A stretch of 64,000 bases of DNA from Hespellia sp. (GCA_028689735.1 JAQVCP010000005.1:1-64000); one strand, 5' to 3'; counted from the first letter of the stretch, positions 34,952 to 43,452 are shown. Notes: generated by a model from the letters alone, not told the origin. A program made the numbers and translations.

Positions 34952-35734
34952 CTAATACAATCCCCATTCGGCAAACTTCTCAAAGCCACCGATGGAACGA
35001 ATAAATGCTCTCGCTTCTTCTACGATTTCTGCATAAGGAATGCCGCCAATCATCACATCACCAATTGCACAGCAGATTTCCACAGGCTTTCCCGTTTTCT
35101 GTGCTTTCAAGAATGCATGAATGTTTAAAGACACATCTGCTTTCGACAAATCCTTACCATGTAAACCACCACCCGTTACTGCATCAGCCATATCAGAGCC
35201 TAGCTTTCGATTGGTAGCACCTGTATCTACATCCGTACCACCAGTCCAATCACCGATAGGGTTTACTTCGGCAAATCCGTATTTCTGTTCTAATGCTTTT
35301 CTGTCTGCATTACTCTGACAGATAATAAGTCTGCTGCCATCAAGGATGTATTTACCATCGGTCGGATACTCCTCATAAACCTCACGGGCAATTTCAGACA
35401 GAGTTCTCTGTTCCTTTGTAAGAGGCATTCCTTTGAAGATACCATTATCTCCACAACGAACCTCTACCGACTGATTATGTGAAAGATGCACATCCTGTGG
35501 AACAATCACAATATCCGTTTTCATTTCTCCTGCAATACGCTTGATTGCCTGTTTCACTACTTCCTCATCAATATGAGCAGAGGTTTCGATAATCGCATGG
35601 CACACACCATGTCCAATTAAGACCTCAACTGCAATCTTAGGATTTTCTTCTGTTTCATAAGCCAAATCAACAATGGCTCCTGCTATTCTGTCAGCCACCT
35701 TGTCCGGATGGCTTGGATTTACTTTTTCAATCAT
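34952..35734 (-). CDS. metK-like: Short S-adenosylmethionine synthetase (MetK-like)
   Basis: A 260-residue protein against about 380-400 for cellular MetK. The start (SHPDKVADRIAGAIVD), the middle (GDNGIFKGMPLT) and the phosphate-binding region (VTGGGLHGKDLSKADVS) match the family, so the shortening is by internal loss rather than a broken end. It makes SAM from ATP and methionine. Placed directly before two methyltransferases, it presumably supplies or channels methyl donor during infection. It starts 1 bp after the small terminase stop. Confidence 0.88.
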   Translation of the reverse strand: MIEKVNPSHPDKVADRIAGAIVDLAYETEENPKIAVEVLIGHGVCHAIIETSAHIDEEVVKQAIKRIAGEMKTDIVIVPQDVHLSHNQSVEVRCGDNGIFKGMPLTKEQRTLSEIAREVYEEYPTDGKYILDGSRLIICQSNADRKALEQKYGFAEVNPIGDWTGGTDVDTGATNRKLGSDMADAVTGGGLHGKDLSKADVSLNIHAFLKAQKTGKPVEICCAIGDVMIGGIPYAEIVEEARAFIRSIGGFEKFAEWGLY

Positions 35735-35735
35735 G

Positions 35736-36275
35736 TTATATTCCTTTCCGTGTACGAAGGAGTCTTTCCATCACATCGTCCTGTGGTGTTGCCCCGGAAA
35801 ATTCCACCGAGCAGTTCTCCTTTACCACTTGAAAAATCTGATACCAAATCTGGTTCACTTGTTTCATGTACTGCTGCGACATCGCAACATACGGACTGGC
35901 TATGGCATTTCCGGTAGTTGGGTGCTTTGCAAGGAAGCCAAATTCACTTATGCATTCCTCACATTGGATCCAACGGGACACGCTCATCGCATACTGTTCT
36001 ATAAGCTGTATGTTGACGAGTCTTTCACAGCCTCTCTCTTTCAGCCAGTTCCAAGTTTCCTTATACACCTCTGCTGCACAGAGGTCTTTGCCAGCTTTCT
36101 GTTTGGATGTTAAATAATCTTTGATTGGCGGAACATCCTCGCCTGTGAATGTAGGCGGGTCTGGTAATGAAATAACGGTAGCTGACTGTCCATCGTTCAT
36201 TTTGTCGACCAAAGCCTTGGACTTTCGACCTGCTCCTACACGGGCACCGCCACGGTTTGTTCCGTCTTTTGCCAT
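35736..36275 (-). CDS. terS: Terminase small subunit (P27 family)
   Basis: About 179 residues from ATG at 36275 (GAGGAAAAT upstream). The N terminus NRGGARVGAGRKSKAL is the typical basic P27-type start; PPIKDYLTSKQKAGKDLCA and the helical C terminus fit small terminases. It recognises the packaging site and recruits the large subunit. A neighbouring HNH gene, at the usual cos-type position, suggests cohesive-end packaging (inference). Confidence 0.85.
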   Translation of the reverse strand: MAKDGTNRGGARVGAGRKSKALVDKMNDGQSATVISLPDPPTFTGEDVPPIKDYLTSKQKAGKDLCAAEVYKETWNWLKERGCERLVNIQLIEQYAMSVSRWIQCEECISEFGFLAKHPTTGNAIASPYVAMSQQYMKQVNQIWYQIFQVVKENCSVEFSGATPQDDVMERLLRTRKGI

Positions 36276-36390
36276 ATTTTCCTCACTTTCTAACGATTGG
36301 GGGTTTAATACCCTGTTTGATTTCCATAAAATGCGCGTGTGACCCCCACCCCGTTGCACGATATATTAGCTGTAGAGATTTGCACCGCCC

Positions 36391-36759
36391 CTACCCGCTG
36401 TTCTTATGCCAACGGTCTCCTCGTTCTGCGTGGATTCTTGAATGGCAAGACTTACATAAAGAAATAAGGTTACTTCTGTCATGTGTTCCACCTTCTGCCA
36501 AAGGTTTGATGTGGTGTACTTCTTCCACAGGAACGTACAATCCTTTCTCCAAACACTTCTCACACATTGGGTGGCTCTTCACATAAGAGTCCCTTATCCT
36601 TTTCCACACTCGTCCGTACCTACGGTTTACAGCAGCCTTGTCTCTGTCGTAAGTCTCGTAGCGTTTGTTCTCTTCCTTTTGATGTTGCTCACAGAACCTT
36701 CCGTATGTAAGGTTGGGACATCCCGGCTTGGAACACGGACGCTTTGGCTTCTTGGGCAT
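36391..36759 (-). CDS. HNH endonuclease
   Basis: About 122 residues from ATG at 36759 (AGGAGG 8 nt upstream; the GTG at 36768 is too close). Zinc-binding CEKC and CKSC frame the HNH site (VEEVHHIKPLAEGG, RSNLISLCKSCHSRIH). HNH proteins next to terminase genes assist cos cleavage in several siphoviruses. It is the first gene of the late operon. Confidence 0.9.
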   Translation of the reverse strand: MPKKPKRPCSKPGCPNLTYGRFCEQHQKEENKRYETYDRDKAAVNRRYGRVWKRIRDSYVKSHPMCEKCLEKGLYVPVEEVHHIKPLAEGGTHDRSNLISLCKSCHSRIHAERGDRWHKNSG

Positions 36760-36784
36760 CCTACTCACCTCCTATTTTTAGGCA

Positions 36785-36809
36785 TAAAGAAAGCCCTCAC
36801 AGTGGGGCT
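36785..36809 (-). terminator. Hairpin after the ArpU-like gene
   Basis: Minus strand AGCCC, 8-nt loop, GGGCT, then TTTCTTT. The stem is short (5 bp), so this is a weak terminator or attenuator between the regulator and the late operon. Confidence 0.5.
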
Positions 36810-36870
36810 GCCACCATGAAGGCTGTTCTGTTATCCATTTTGCTATGATAACAATATCACATATGGGAGT

Positions 36871-36906
36871 CGGACATTGCTGGACATTTACGGACATTTA
36901 CGGACA
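36871..36906 (-). repeat. Four TGTCC decamer direct repeats ahead of the late operon
   Basis: On the minus strand: TGTCCGTAAA, TGTCCGTAAA, TGTCCAGCAA, TGTCCG, in exact 10-bp steps. One helical turn per repeat indicates a protein-binding array on one DNA face. It starts at the very end of the ArpU-like gene and precedes the HNH-terminase operon. Confidence 0.75.
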
Positions 36907-37305
36907 ACTTATTTTATTTATTGCCCTATCGTGCCATCTTCTAATGGTTCTTTCATCAGCGTGAAGGACATCCCCAATCTGCGACCACGTATAATTCTTG
37001 ATATAACGGTAGGTCAGAACTATCTGTTCATCGTGGTTCTCCAATGTACCGATAACCTCCATGATTTCCTTCTTCGTAACAAGGAGGCTTTCCAACTTCT
37101 CCATATACTCCCTTTCGTACTCATCAATCTTAAGCAGGGTCTTGATATATGGGGCATCTGTATTTTTAGTCGCATTATAATGTTCTTCAAGACCAGGACT
37201 TCCAACCGATGATGCCAGTTCTCTTAATGTATCAATCTCCTCTTTCAAAAGAGCGATTCTTTGTTCCAAACGATAGGCTTGGCTTAAATATTCTCTTACT
37301 GTCAT
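36898..37305 (-). CDS. ArpU/DUF1492-like late transcription regulator, 135 aa
   Basis: N-terminal coiled coil (about residues 5-85), then a sigma-70 region-4-like HTH at the C terminus (YTWSQIGDVLHADERTIRRW). Such proteins activate late phage genes. It is the last early gene before the late operon, and the decamer array immediately after it is a plausible target. It overlaps the upstream 78-residue gene by 4 bp. Confidence 0.82.
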   Translation of the reverse strand: MTVREYLSQAYRLEQRIALLKEEIDTLRELASSVGSPGLEEHYNATKNTDAPYIKTLLKIDEYEREYMEKLESLLVTKKEIMEVIGTLENHDEQIVLTYRYIKNYTWSQIGDVLHADERTIRRWHDRAINKISCP

Positions 37306-37538
37306 GCTCCAACCTCCTCATCCAATTTGCGAATCAGCATTTCGGGGTCGATTTCTGTAAGAACACCAAACCAATCGGAACGAAAGAAGTTTAATATTTC
37401 CTGTTTCTTTATTTCCGCATCTTTGTTTGCCCTTCCACGGGATAATTTCTTAAGGGCATCTCTGTAATCCTTCACAGCCTGCAATATAATCGCATTCGCA
37501 AGTCCTGTGTATGGATCCTCTGTTTTACTTCCTTGCAT
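37302..37538 (-). CDS. Small phage protein, 78 aa
   Basis: Family not named. AIILQAVKDYRDALKKL and KKQEILNFFRSDWFGVLTEIDP are typical of a short helical protein often found next to ArpU-like regulators in Clostridia phages. The latter motif suggests a WFG-containing protein-protein surface. It starts about 60 bp after the helicase gene and overlaps the regulator gene. Confidence 0.75.
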   Translation of the reverse strand: MQGSKTEDPYTGLANAIILQAVKDYRDALKKLSRGRANKDAEIKKQEILNFFRSDWFGVLTEIDPEMLIRKLDEEVGA

Positions 37539-37597
37539 TCATCAATACCTCCGAAAATTTTTATTTCCCTTGGATTGACTCTGATTGTCTTTGATTG

Positions 37598-38968
37598 TCA
37601 TTGATTTAGGTCAGCTTTAACCGCATCGATTAAAGCCGCCTGTGTATTGTCTTTATCAGACAACGCTTTTACGATTCGTTCATCTATCGTACCCTTGGAT
37701 ATAAGGTGGATGATTTTTACACAACTTGCCGTCTGACCTTGTCTATACAGACGGGCATTTGTCTGTTGGTATAATTCCAACGACCATGTGATTCCGAACC
37801 ACACAAGAGTTGAACCACCACTTTGTAGATTAAGGCCGTGCCCTGCTGATGCCGGATGCACAAGTGCCACAGGAAGTTCTCCCCTGTTCCATTTTTCAAT
37901 GGATGCATCTGTATCCAACTTCTGATACTTCACTCCTAAAGCATCCAGTCTTTTTTCAATTCTGGTAAAGTCGTGCTTGTACCAATAGGCAACCATAAGT
38001 GGCTGTCCGTTTGCCGCTTCGATAATATCTTCCAAAGCATCGAGCTTCTTATCATGGAATTCGATGTAGCTTTCATCATCTGTATAAACTGCACCGTTAG
38101 CCATCTGCGACAGCTTTCCTGAAAGTGATGCAGCATTGGATGCTGTAATTTCTCCTCCCGGAAGATTTAAGACAAGGTCTTTTTTCATTTCTTCGTATGT
38201 ATCCAGTTCACTTGCACTAAGGTACACTGGATATTCCGTACTGATAAGTTCTGGCATTTCCAAGTAGTCAGTTGCTTTCATGGAAATTGTGATGTCATCA
38301 ATCTTCTCATAAATCTGCTGCTCGGCTCCCGGTAACAGCTTGTAGGAATACACAATAGGTCCATTAACCCTGTCCGGCTTAAAGTAGTTAAGCCTGTACT
38401 GACCTATGAATCTTCCAAGTCTTGCTCCCATATCAAGCACCTTATATTCTGCAAACAAGTCCATCATGCCATTGGATGATGGTGTTCCGGTAAGACCAAC
38501 CATTCTCTTAACCATCGGTCTTACTTTCATAAGGGAACGGAATCGTTTGGACTGCCAGTTCTTAAAAGAAGAAAGTTCATCAATTACAACCATGTCATAA
38601 TCAAATGGCATTCCACTTTGCTCAATCAGCCACGGTACATTTTCACGGTTGATGATGTAAACATCTGCATCCTTCTGTAATGCTTTCTTTCGTTGTGCTA
38701 CTGTTCCAACCACTATGGAATAACGTAATCCTTTGAGATGTTCCCACTTCTCTATCTCTCCGCTCCATGTATGCTTTGCTACACGAAGGGGTGCAATGAT
38801 GAGAACCTTGGAAACCTCAAAGCTGTCATACATTAGTTCCATGATGGCAGTAAGGGTAATACTGCTCTTTCCCATACCCATATCAAGCAGGATTGCTGCT
38901 ATGGGATTTTTCTTTATAAACTCAATCGCATACTCTTGGTACGCATGAGGCTTATAGCATAATCTCAT
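37598..38968 (-). CDS. SNF2-type DEAD/DEAH helicase
   Basis: A 456-residue superfamily 2 helicase. Walker A LDMGMGKSS (about residue 30), DELSSF (motif II), TGTPSSNG (motif III), then HPASAGHGLNLQSGGSTLVW and ARLYRQGQ (motifs V and VI). It probably remodels DNA during phage replication or recombination. Its start overlaps the VRR-NUC gene by 17 bp, so the two may act together. Confidence 0.92.
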   Translation of the reverse strand: MRLCYKPHAYQEYAIEFIKKNPIAAILLDMGMGKSSITLTAIMELMYDSFEVSKVLIIAPLRVAKHTWSGEIEKWEHLKGLRYSIVVGTVAQRKKALQKDADVYIINRENVPWLIEQSGMPFDYDMVVIDELSSFKNWQSKRFRSLMKVRPMVKRMVGLTGTPSSNGMMDLFAEYKVLDMGARLGRFIGQYRLNYFKPDRVNGPIVYSYKLLPGAEQQIYEKIDDITISMKATDYLEMPELISTEYPVYLSASELDTYEEMKKDLVLNLPGGEITASNAASLSGKLSQMANGAVYTDDESYIEFHDKKLDALEDIIEAANGQPLMVAYWYKHDFTRIEKRLDALGVKYQKLDTDASIEKWNRGELPVALVHPASAGHGLNLQSGGSTLVWFGITWSLELYQQTNARLYRQGQTASCVKIIHLISKGTIDERIVKALSDKDNTQAALIDAVKADLNQ

Positions 38969-39230
38969 CTAATATTCCTCCAATCTGGCTCATCTCGTCC
39001 AACACATACACACGGAAACCTAATCTGCGTAGCAACTTGTGTCTTGAAACCTGTAAGGGTCTTGGCTTTTCCCCCGGAGCCTTAACTTCCACAAAGGCAA
39101 ACTTCCCACGAGGTAATAAGACAATGCGGTCTGGAACCCCATCAAATCCTGGGGACACCCACTTAGGACAAATGCCACCACGCTTTTTCACTTCCGTGAT
39201 TAACTTCTTTTCTATCTGTTTTTCTCGCAT
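38952..39230 (-). CDS. VRR-NUC domain nuclease, 92 aa
   Basis: A minimal PD-(D/E)XK fold: GVPDRIVLLPRGKFAFVEVK holds the catalytic Asp and the E-x-K, followed by RPLQVSRHKLLRRLGF. VRR-NUC proteins cut structured DNA such as Holliday junctions. It pairs with the overlapping SNF2 helicase gene, a common early-phage combination. Confidence 0.9.
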   Translation of the reverse strand: MREKQIEKKLITEVKKRGGICPKWVSPGFDGVPDRIVLLPRGKFAFVEVKAPGEKPRPLQVSRHKLLRRLGFRVYVLDEMSQIGGILDEIML

Positions 39231-39256
39231 CGCATTCCTCCATCAAATTTTGAAAA

Positions 39257-39492
39257 GTGAAGGTCGGTGACGGTCATTGTATAAACTCTTCCTATACGCA
39301 TTTTTTGACCTTATTTTTGCTATAGAATAGTTTTATATAGAGAGGTTCACCGACCTGCACTTTCCCATAAAATAAGGGTTTGTAGGACTTCTCTCTTTTC
39401 AAGAAAAGTTTAGGAATTGACCTTCACTGACCTGCACCTTGGCTTTTAATCTTGAAAAAGTTTAGGAAAAGACCTACACCGACCTGCACCTT
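39257..39492 (-). repeat. GACCT-type iteron cluster between VRR-NUC and primase
   Basis: This intergenic stretch of 260 bp holds four related sites: GTGAAGGTCGGTGA (39257), GTTCACCGACCTGCAC (39345), GACCTTCACTGACCTGCACC (39419) and GACCTACACCGACCTGCACC (39471). The last two sit in 45-bp direct repeats that also share AAGTTTAGGAA; the first is inverted. No ORF is supported here. It could be a replication origin or operator. Confidence 0.7.
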
Positions 39493-41758
39493 AGTCCAAG
39501 AAGTCTGAACCTGCTTTAAGCTGCAAGCCACGAACAATGACACCCTTATTGGATTTCTTTCTTTCATACCCAGCCTTCTCCATAGCGGAGTAAAAGTCTG
39601 TGGTACTTCTTGTGTACTCTCCGTTCTGAATGCAGTACGCACGATACTGCTGATAGATTTCCCCGGACTTCTCCGTATAGGTAGGGTCTGTTTCACAGCA
39701 TTCTGCAATGAAGTGACCAAGCCAGTCGTTATCCTCGCGGTAGGCCTGAATCGCATCTGACACACACTTTGGAAGTGGAGTCTTAAATCCTGCATCAATT
39801 GCTTTCTTGGCTCCTTCAATAATCCATGTGAGGATTGCCCCACCTGCATTTTCAAATAAGTAATCCGTGTAGTTCTTAATATCCGAACTTCCCGTAATGT
39901 GGGCATTAAACGGAATTACAATCAGACGTCTCCACGTTCCATCATCATTGGCTGACACACGAGGGAGATGGTTCGTATAAAGAACCAAGGTATGGCTCGG
40001 AATAAATTTGAATGGATCCTTGTACTTCTTCTCCGCAAAAACCTCATCAGTCGAGCAAAGCTGTTTTACAACTGCTGTGTTTAAACGCATCCCTTCTTCC
40101 ATCTCCGATGCAATGATTAAGCGTTTTCCCTTAAGTTCCGCCATCTCTGGTTTTACATTTCTCTTGCACCCAACCGTCAAAGTCTCAGCTGACAACTTAC
40201 CGCTGTATGTACCGAGAACTCTTGAGATAGTGTTCCAAAACGTAGACTTACCGTTGGCACCGCCACCATAAGCAATGATCAGGTGTTCCTGATACACTTT
40301 TCCGATTGCAGCCATTCCGACTACCATCTGTACATAATTGATGAGGTCTGCATCACCACAGAAGAAAAGCTGTAAGGCATCTTCCCAAATCTGCATACCG
40401 TCCTGTGATGGGGAGCATTCCGTAATTTTGGTAATAAGGTCTCTTGGGTCATGTGGTTGTTCTCCTGCAATGCCAAGCGTCAGATTGTAGGTAGCGTATG
40501 GTGTATTCAGCAGGTTCTCGTTCTTATCAAGGTCGTTTACATCTGCCGACAGCATTGGTTTTGCTGCATTAAGAGCAGAAGTTACATATTTCATGTCTCT
40601 GCGTTTCATAACAAAGGCAAAATACTGCTGTGCCGCCAAGAGCATATAAAAGGCCGGCAACTGGTCTCCCGTTACTTCCTTTTCAATCTTCTTTGCACCA
40701 CCCTTTACTACTTCTTCTGGAACACCCTTTGCTACGAGTAGTTTCTTAGCACGTTCAATCTCATCCGTGGCATCCTGCAACTGTAAATCCAAGAACTCTT
40801 CCATTGCTCCAACCGCTAACTGCTTATTTTCAATCCACACCTCACCATCGAAACGAAGGTAATCTGTAGCATTGGTAAAAAGCAGTTCATCTCCATACTC
40901 ACGGGTCAGCACCTTTGCCTGTCCGATGTCAGAGTAATCAGAAGGTTTTAAGGATTTATCCTCGCCCCCGAAATCGTCGTTGTAATCATCCGGCGGAACA
41001 TATCCATCCTGCCCCTGTATCTTCTTTGCAAATTTCACAGCACTGTACCAGATGGTCTTAAGTTCCTCATCTGATAATGGCGGGTCACACTTTTCAGCTT
41101 CTTCGAGAAAAATCTCGTGTGCTTTGTCTGTGGCGCCGTAGCGTTTCACTACTCTGCCTGCAAAACGGGAAAGGGTATTGTTTCTTGTACCCGCTTGGAT
41201 AACTCCACCTGTGGATGTATCCTCTTCCTCATCTGCGATTTCCACTTCTTCATCAATGTTTACCCAGCCTTCATGCCACACAATCTCTGTGCAATCGGCA
41301 CCATAGATAAAGCGAGCAGCATCTAATGCGTTTCCATCGAATACCGGAAATGCTTTGTGGATGGCTCTCTTTAATGCTGCGTAATCCTCTGCGTTGGTAC
41401 ACACACTAATTGGGAAGTAAGCGTGGTACTTCGGTCTTGGGGTCTGACCGTCTTTTGCCAACATATGATGGCGGCTAGGTGCCAAAGCATAGGAAATGTC
41501 TGGCATCATCTCGTCCAACATATCTGCCATAACCCAATCAGCAGGATTATCTGAATGGTCGTTATCCAAATCCATGACCACTACATCCGACTGAATGAAG
41601 TTACTGACATTTCTGTAGTTCTTCTGATATTCAGCACAAACGTGGTCGAACTTTACTGCATCAATCAACTCCTCTGCACTCGTTACCACGCATTTCTGTG
41701 GGTAAGTGCAGTTCTTGGCATTGCCGACACAGGCTGCGTTAAAAATCGTTAACTGCAT
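39491..41758 (-). CDS. D5-type primase-helicase
   Basis: About 755 residues from ATG at 41758 (AAAGGAGGAAG upstream). The N terminus carries a primase-polymerase-like site (VVVMDLDNDHSDN). A D5_N-type domain lies near residue 400, then an SF3 ATPase: AYGGGANGKSTFW (Walker A, about 515), and KRLIIASEMEEG (Walker B). The C-terminal DNA-binding part follows. It likely unwinds and primes the phage origin, perhaps at the iterons just downstream. Confidence 0.92.
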   Translation of the reverse strand: MQLTIFNAACVGNAKNCTYPQKCVVTSAEELIDAVKFDHVCAEYQKNYRNVSNFIQSDVVVMDLDNDHSDNPADWVMADMLDEMMPDISYALAPSRHHMLAKDGQTPRPKYHAYFPISVCTNAEDYAALKRAIHKAFPVFDGNALDAARFIYGADCTEIVWHEGWVNIDEEVEIADEEEDTSTGGVIQAGTRNNTLSRFAGRVVKRYGATDKAHEIFLEEAEKCDPPLSDEELKTIWYSAVKFAKKIQGQDGYVPPDDYNDDFGGEDKSLKPSDYSDIGQAKVLTREYGDELLFTNATDYLRFDGEVWIENKQLAVGAMEEFLDLQLQDATDEIERAKKLLVAKGVPEEVVKGGAKKIEKEVTGDQLPAFYMLLAAQQYFAFVMKRRDMKYVTSALNAAKPMLSADVNDLDKNENLLNTPYATYNLTLGIAGEQPHDPRDLITKITECSPSQDGMQIWEDALQLFFCGDADLINYVQMVVGMAAIGKVYQEHLIIAYGGGANGKSTFWNTISRVLGTYSGKLSAETLTVGCKRNVKPEMAELKGKRLIIASEMEEGMRLNTAVVKQLCSTDEVFAEKKYKDPFKFIPSHTLVLYTNHLPRVSANDDGTWRRLIVIPFNAHITGSSDIKNYTDYLFENAGGAILTWIIEGAKKAIDAGFKTPLPKCVSDAIQAYREDNDWLGHFIAECCETDPTYTEKSGEIYQQYRAYCIQNGEYTRSTTDFYSAMEKAGYERKKSNKGVIVRGLQLKAGSDFLD

Positions 41759-42174
41759 CTTTCTTCCTCCTTTAAATTCTCCGTGAAATAACGGATTTTC
41801 ATTCTTTTCTGTTTTGCTCTCGCAATTTCTGCTTCCATTCCTTCTGAAATAAAAGAACCGAATACCCAAATTTCTAAACAATGTGCAAGCAGAATCATGT
41901 CCATCTGCATTGCAAGGTCTCTTTCTGTCTTTTCATCCATGTATTGAGGAAGTAATAAATGCGGTGCTATCGGAATTGCACCTTGGTCTACAGCAAATCT
42001 GCTGTACTTTCGAGCCTTCATCGTGTTTCCATCTATGTCCCCGGAATATGGGGAGCAGATGTATACGATTGGACGAAACTTCTTCTCTTCCTTTTCCATA
42101 TTGGCTATTGCCTGAAAAGGTACTGGGTCGCTGTAGCCCTCTGCGTTTGTATAAGCTATCCCATCTGGTCTCAC
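41749..42174 (-). CDS. Nucleoside deoxyribosyltransferase-like protein (DUF4406 type)
   Basis: About 141 residues, with GTG at 42174 taken as start (VRPDGIAYTNAEGY). YICSPYSGDIDGN and IPIAPHLLLPQY are typical of the 2-deoxyribosyltransferase-like DUF4406 fold; EIWVFGSFISEGMEAEI carries the conserved Glu. It may act on nucleotides or sense them. The ORF-track extension to 42378 runs into the repeat array and is not real. It overlaps the primase start by 10 bp. Confidence 0.8.
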   Translation of the reverse strand: MRPDGIAYTNAEGYSDPVPFQAIANMEKEEKKFRPIVYICSPYSGDIDGNTMKARKYSRFAVDQGAIPIAPHLLLPQYMDEKTERDLAMQMDMILLAHCLEIWVFGSFISEGMEAEIARAKQKRMKIRYFTENLKEEERCS

Positions 42175-42204
42175 CCCTTTCGTTAAAAAATAATGAATTT
42201 TTCT

Positions 42205-42253
42205 CTTCACTATCCTTGGGTCACGAAACTGTGATTTGAACGGAATTATTTTT
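42205..42253 (-). repeat. Inverted copy of the dispersed repeat
   Basis: Read on the minus strand it has TCCGTTCAAA and TGACCCAAGGATAGTGAAG, like the copy at 9356-9404. It lies 31 bp upstream of the minus-strand GTG at 42174, in the direction of that gene. Confidence 0.8.
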
Positions 42254-42326
42254 AGAAAATCGAAAATTTTTGAGTTTCTTCCTTTTATATGCAAAAAACT
42301 GCTATGAAAAATTTTCAAAAAAGTCT

Positions 42327-42626
42327 CGTTCAAAACCGGATTTGCTGACCCAAGGATAGTGAAAGGCAATGAAGCCACAAAAAACTTCCTGAAAAAAAGT
42401 CAAAAAAAAATCCGTTCAAAACCGGATTTACTGACCCAAGGATAGTGAAAGGCAATGAAGCCACAAAAAACTTCCTGAAAAAAAAGTCAAAAATAATCCG
42501 TTCAAAACCGGATTTACTGACCCAAGGATAGTGAAAGGCAATGAAGCCACAAAAAACTTCCTGAAAAAAAAAGTCAAAAATAATCCGTTCAAAACCGGAT
42601 TTACTGACCCAAGGATAGTGAAAGGC
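42327..42626 (+). repeat. Tandem 86-87 bp repeats, three and a half copies
   Basis: The CGTTCAAAAC core recurs at 42328, 42414, 42500 and 42587, each followed by CGGATTT, then TGACCCAAGGATAGTGAAAG. The first three also carry GCCACAAAAAACTTCCTG and an A tract. Copies 2-4 are almost identical, pointing to recent expansion. They lie between divergent genes and point towards the plus-strand genes. Confidence 0.9.
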
Positions 42627-42656
42627 AAAAGAGCTAATCAGAAAGGTGGTGTTGAA

Positions 42657-42818
42657 ATGGCAGCTGATAACAGGGAAACATTCATCGAAGCATCAATTGA
42701 TGAAGAACTCGCAGACGTGCTTATAGCCATCAGCGTAATAACCAAAAGGCTGGCACGAAAAATCACAGAAAATCATATGTCAAAAGGAGAAAAGCAATGC
42801 ACGAAAACAACGGACTAA
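42657..42818 (+). CDS. Small acidic helical protein, 53 aa
   Basis: Starts at ATG 42657 (AAAGGTGGTG upstream). It contains SIDEELADVLIAISVITKRLAR, which looks like one long helix. The ORF-track start within the repeats is not real. It is the first plus-strand replication-region gene and overlaps the next by 22 bp. Function unknown. Confidence 0.7.
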   Translation: MAADNRETFIEASIDEELADVLIAISVITKRLARKITENHMSKGEKQCTKTTD

Positions 42819-43045
42819 AAGGCAAGACAATCAATGTCAAACACAAACACGGTCACACCGATGCGTACCCTTGGAATGGAATCGCTGTTCCGGTTCTTAT
42901 TACGGAAGAACACACAAACTTCTATGTTGGTACTGTCCTTCCACATCACGCACCTGGGGGATTTGGAATATCCCAACCTTATAACGTGACTCTGGACAAG
43001 CATGACCTTAAGGTCGGAAATCTCATCATCGTAGGAGGAAAGTAA
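42797..43045 (+). CDS. Hypothetical protein, 82 aa
   Basis: A beta-rich small protein (GIAVPVLITEEHTNFYVGTV, VGNLIIVGGK). No family recognised. AAAAGGAGAAAAGC precedes the ATG. It sits in a plus-strand run of overlapping replication genes. Confidence 0.7.
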   Translation: MHENNGLKGKTINVKHKHGHTDAYPWNGIAVPVLITEEHTNFYVGTVLPHHAPGGFGISQPYNVTLDKHDLKVGNLIIVGGK

Positions 43046-43047
43046 AA

Positions 43048-43452
43048 ATGGGAAAAATGAAGGAACTTTCAGCAATTTTGGACAGCATGGTCGAGTGTGG
43101 CAACGCATTAGTAACATCAGCCAATGCACTCAAAGACTTATGTGAAAACATCGTATCTTGTGGAAACACACTACAGAATGCGGCTAACGCACTTAAAGAT
43201 TTCTACTCTTCTGTTACAGAAGAAGAACCAAAAGCTGCACTTCCTAAAAAGGAAACCGCACCAAAGAAAGAAACTGAAAAGGTATACACCCTTGAGGAAG
43301 TCAGAGCAATCCTCTCAGCTAAATCCAAAGCCGGGTTCAGAGAGCAGGTCAAAGAAATGATTACCAAACGTGGTGTAGATAATCTCACAAAATTGGATCC
43401 ATCAGAGTATCCATCACTCGTAAAAGAAGTGGAGGGACTCACCAATGGCTAA
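43048..43452 (+). CDS. Hypothetical phage protein, 134 aa
   Basis: The N-terminal half has two copies of a short pattern (CGNALVTSANALKDLCENIV and CGNTLQNAANALKDFYSSVT). A Lys/Pro/Glu-rich linker follows (KKETAPKKETEK). The C-terminal part (YTLEEVRAILSAKSKAGFRE) is a helical domain common in Firmicutes phage replication clusters. Its exact role is unknown. GGAGGAAAG precedes the ATG; the end overlaps the DUF2800 gene. Confidence 0.75.
   Translation: MGKMKELSAILDSMVECGNALVTSANALKDLCENIVSCGNTLQNAANALKDFYSSVTEEEPKAALPKKETAPKKETEKVYTLEEVRAILSAKSKAGFREQVKEMITKRGVDNLTKLDPSEYPSLVKEVEGLTNG

Noticed and set aside
9508-36759. Diversity-generating retroelement acting on the tail proteins
   Set aside because: No reverse transcriptase motif or template repeat was found near the tail genes or elsewhere.
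42327-42626. Possible CRISPR array
   Set aside because: Repeat unit is 86-87 bp and copies are nearly identical throughout, without unique spacers; no cas gene is near.
42428-42628. Short ORFs in the 86-bp repeats (MPFTILG on minus; FTDPRIVKG on plus)
   Set aside because: They only read through tandem DNA repeats and lack ribosome sites; the repeats vary in A-tract length and so change frame.
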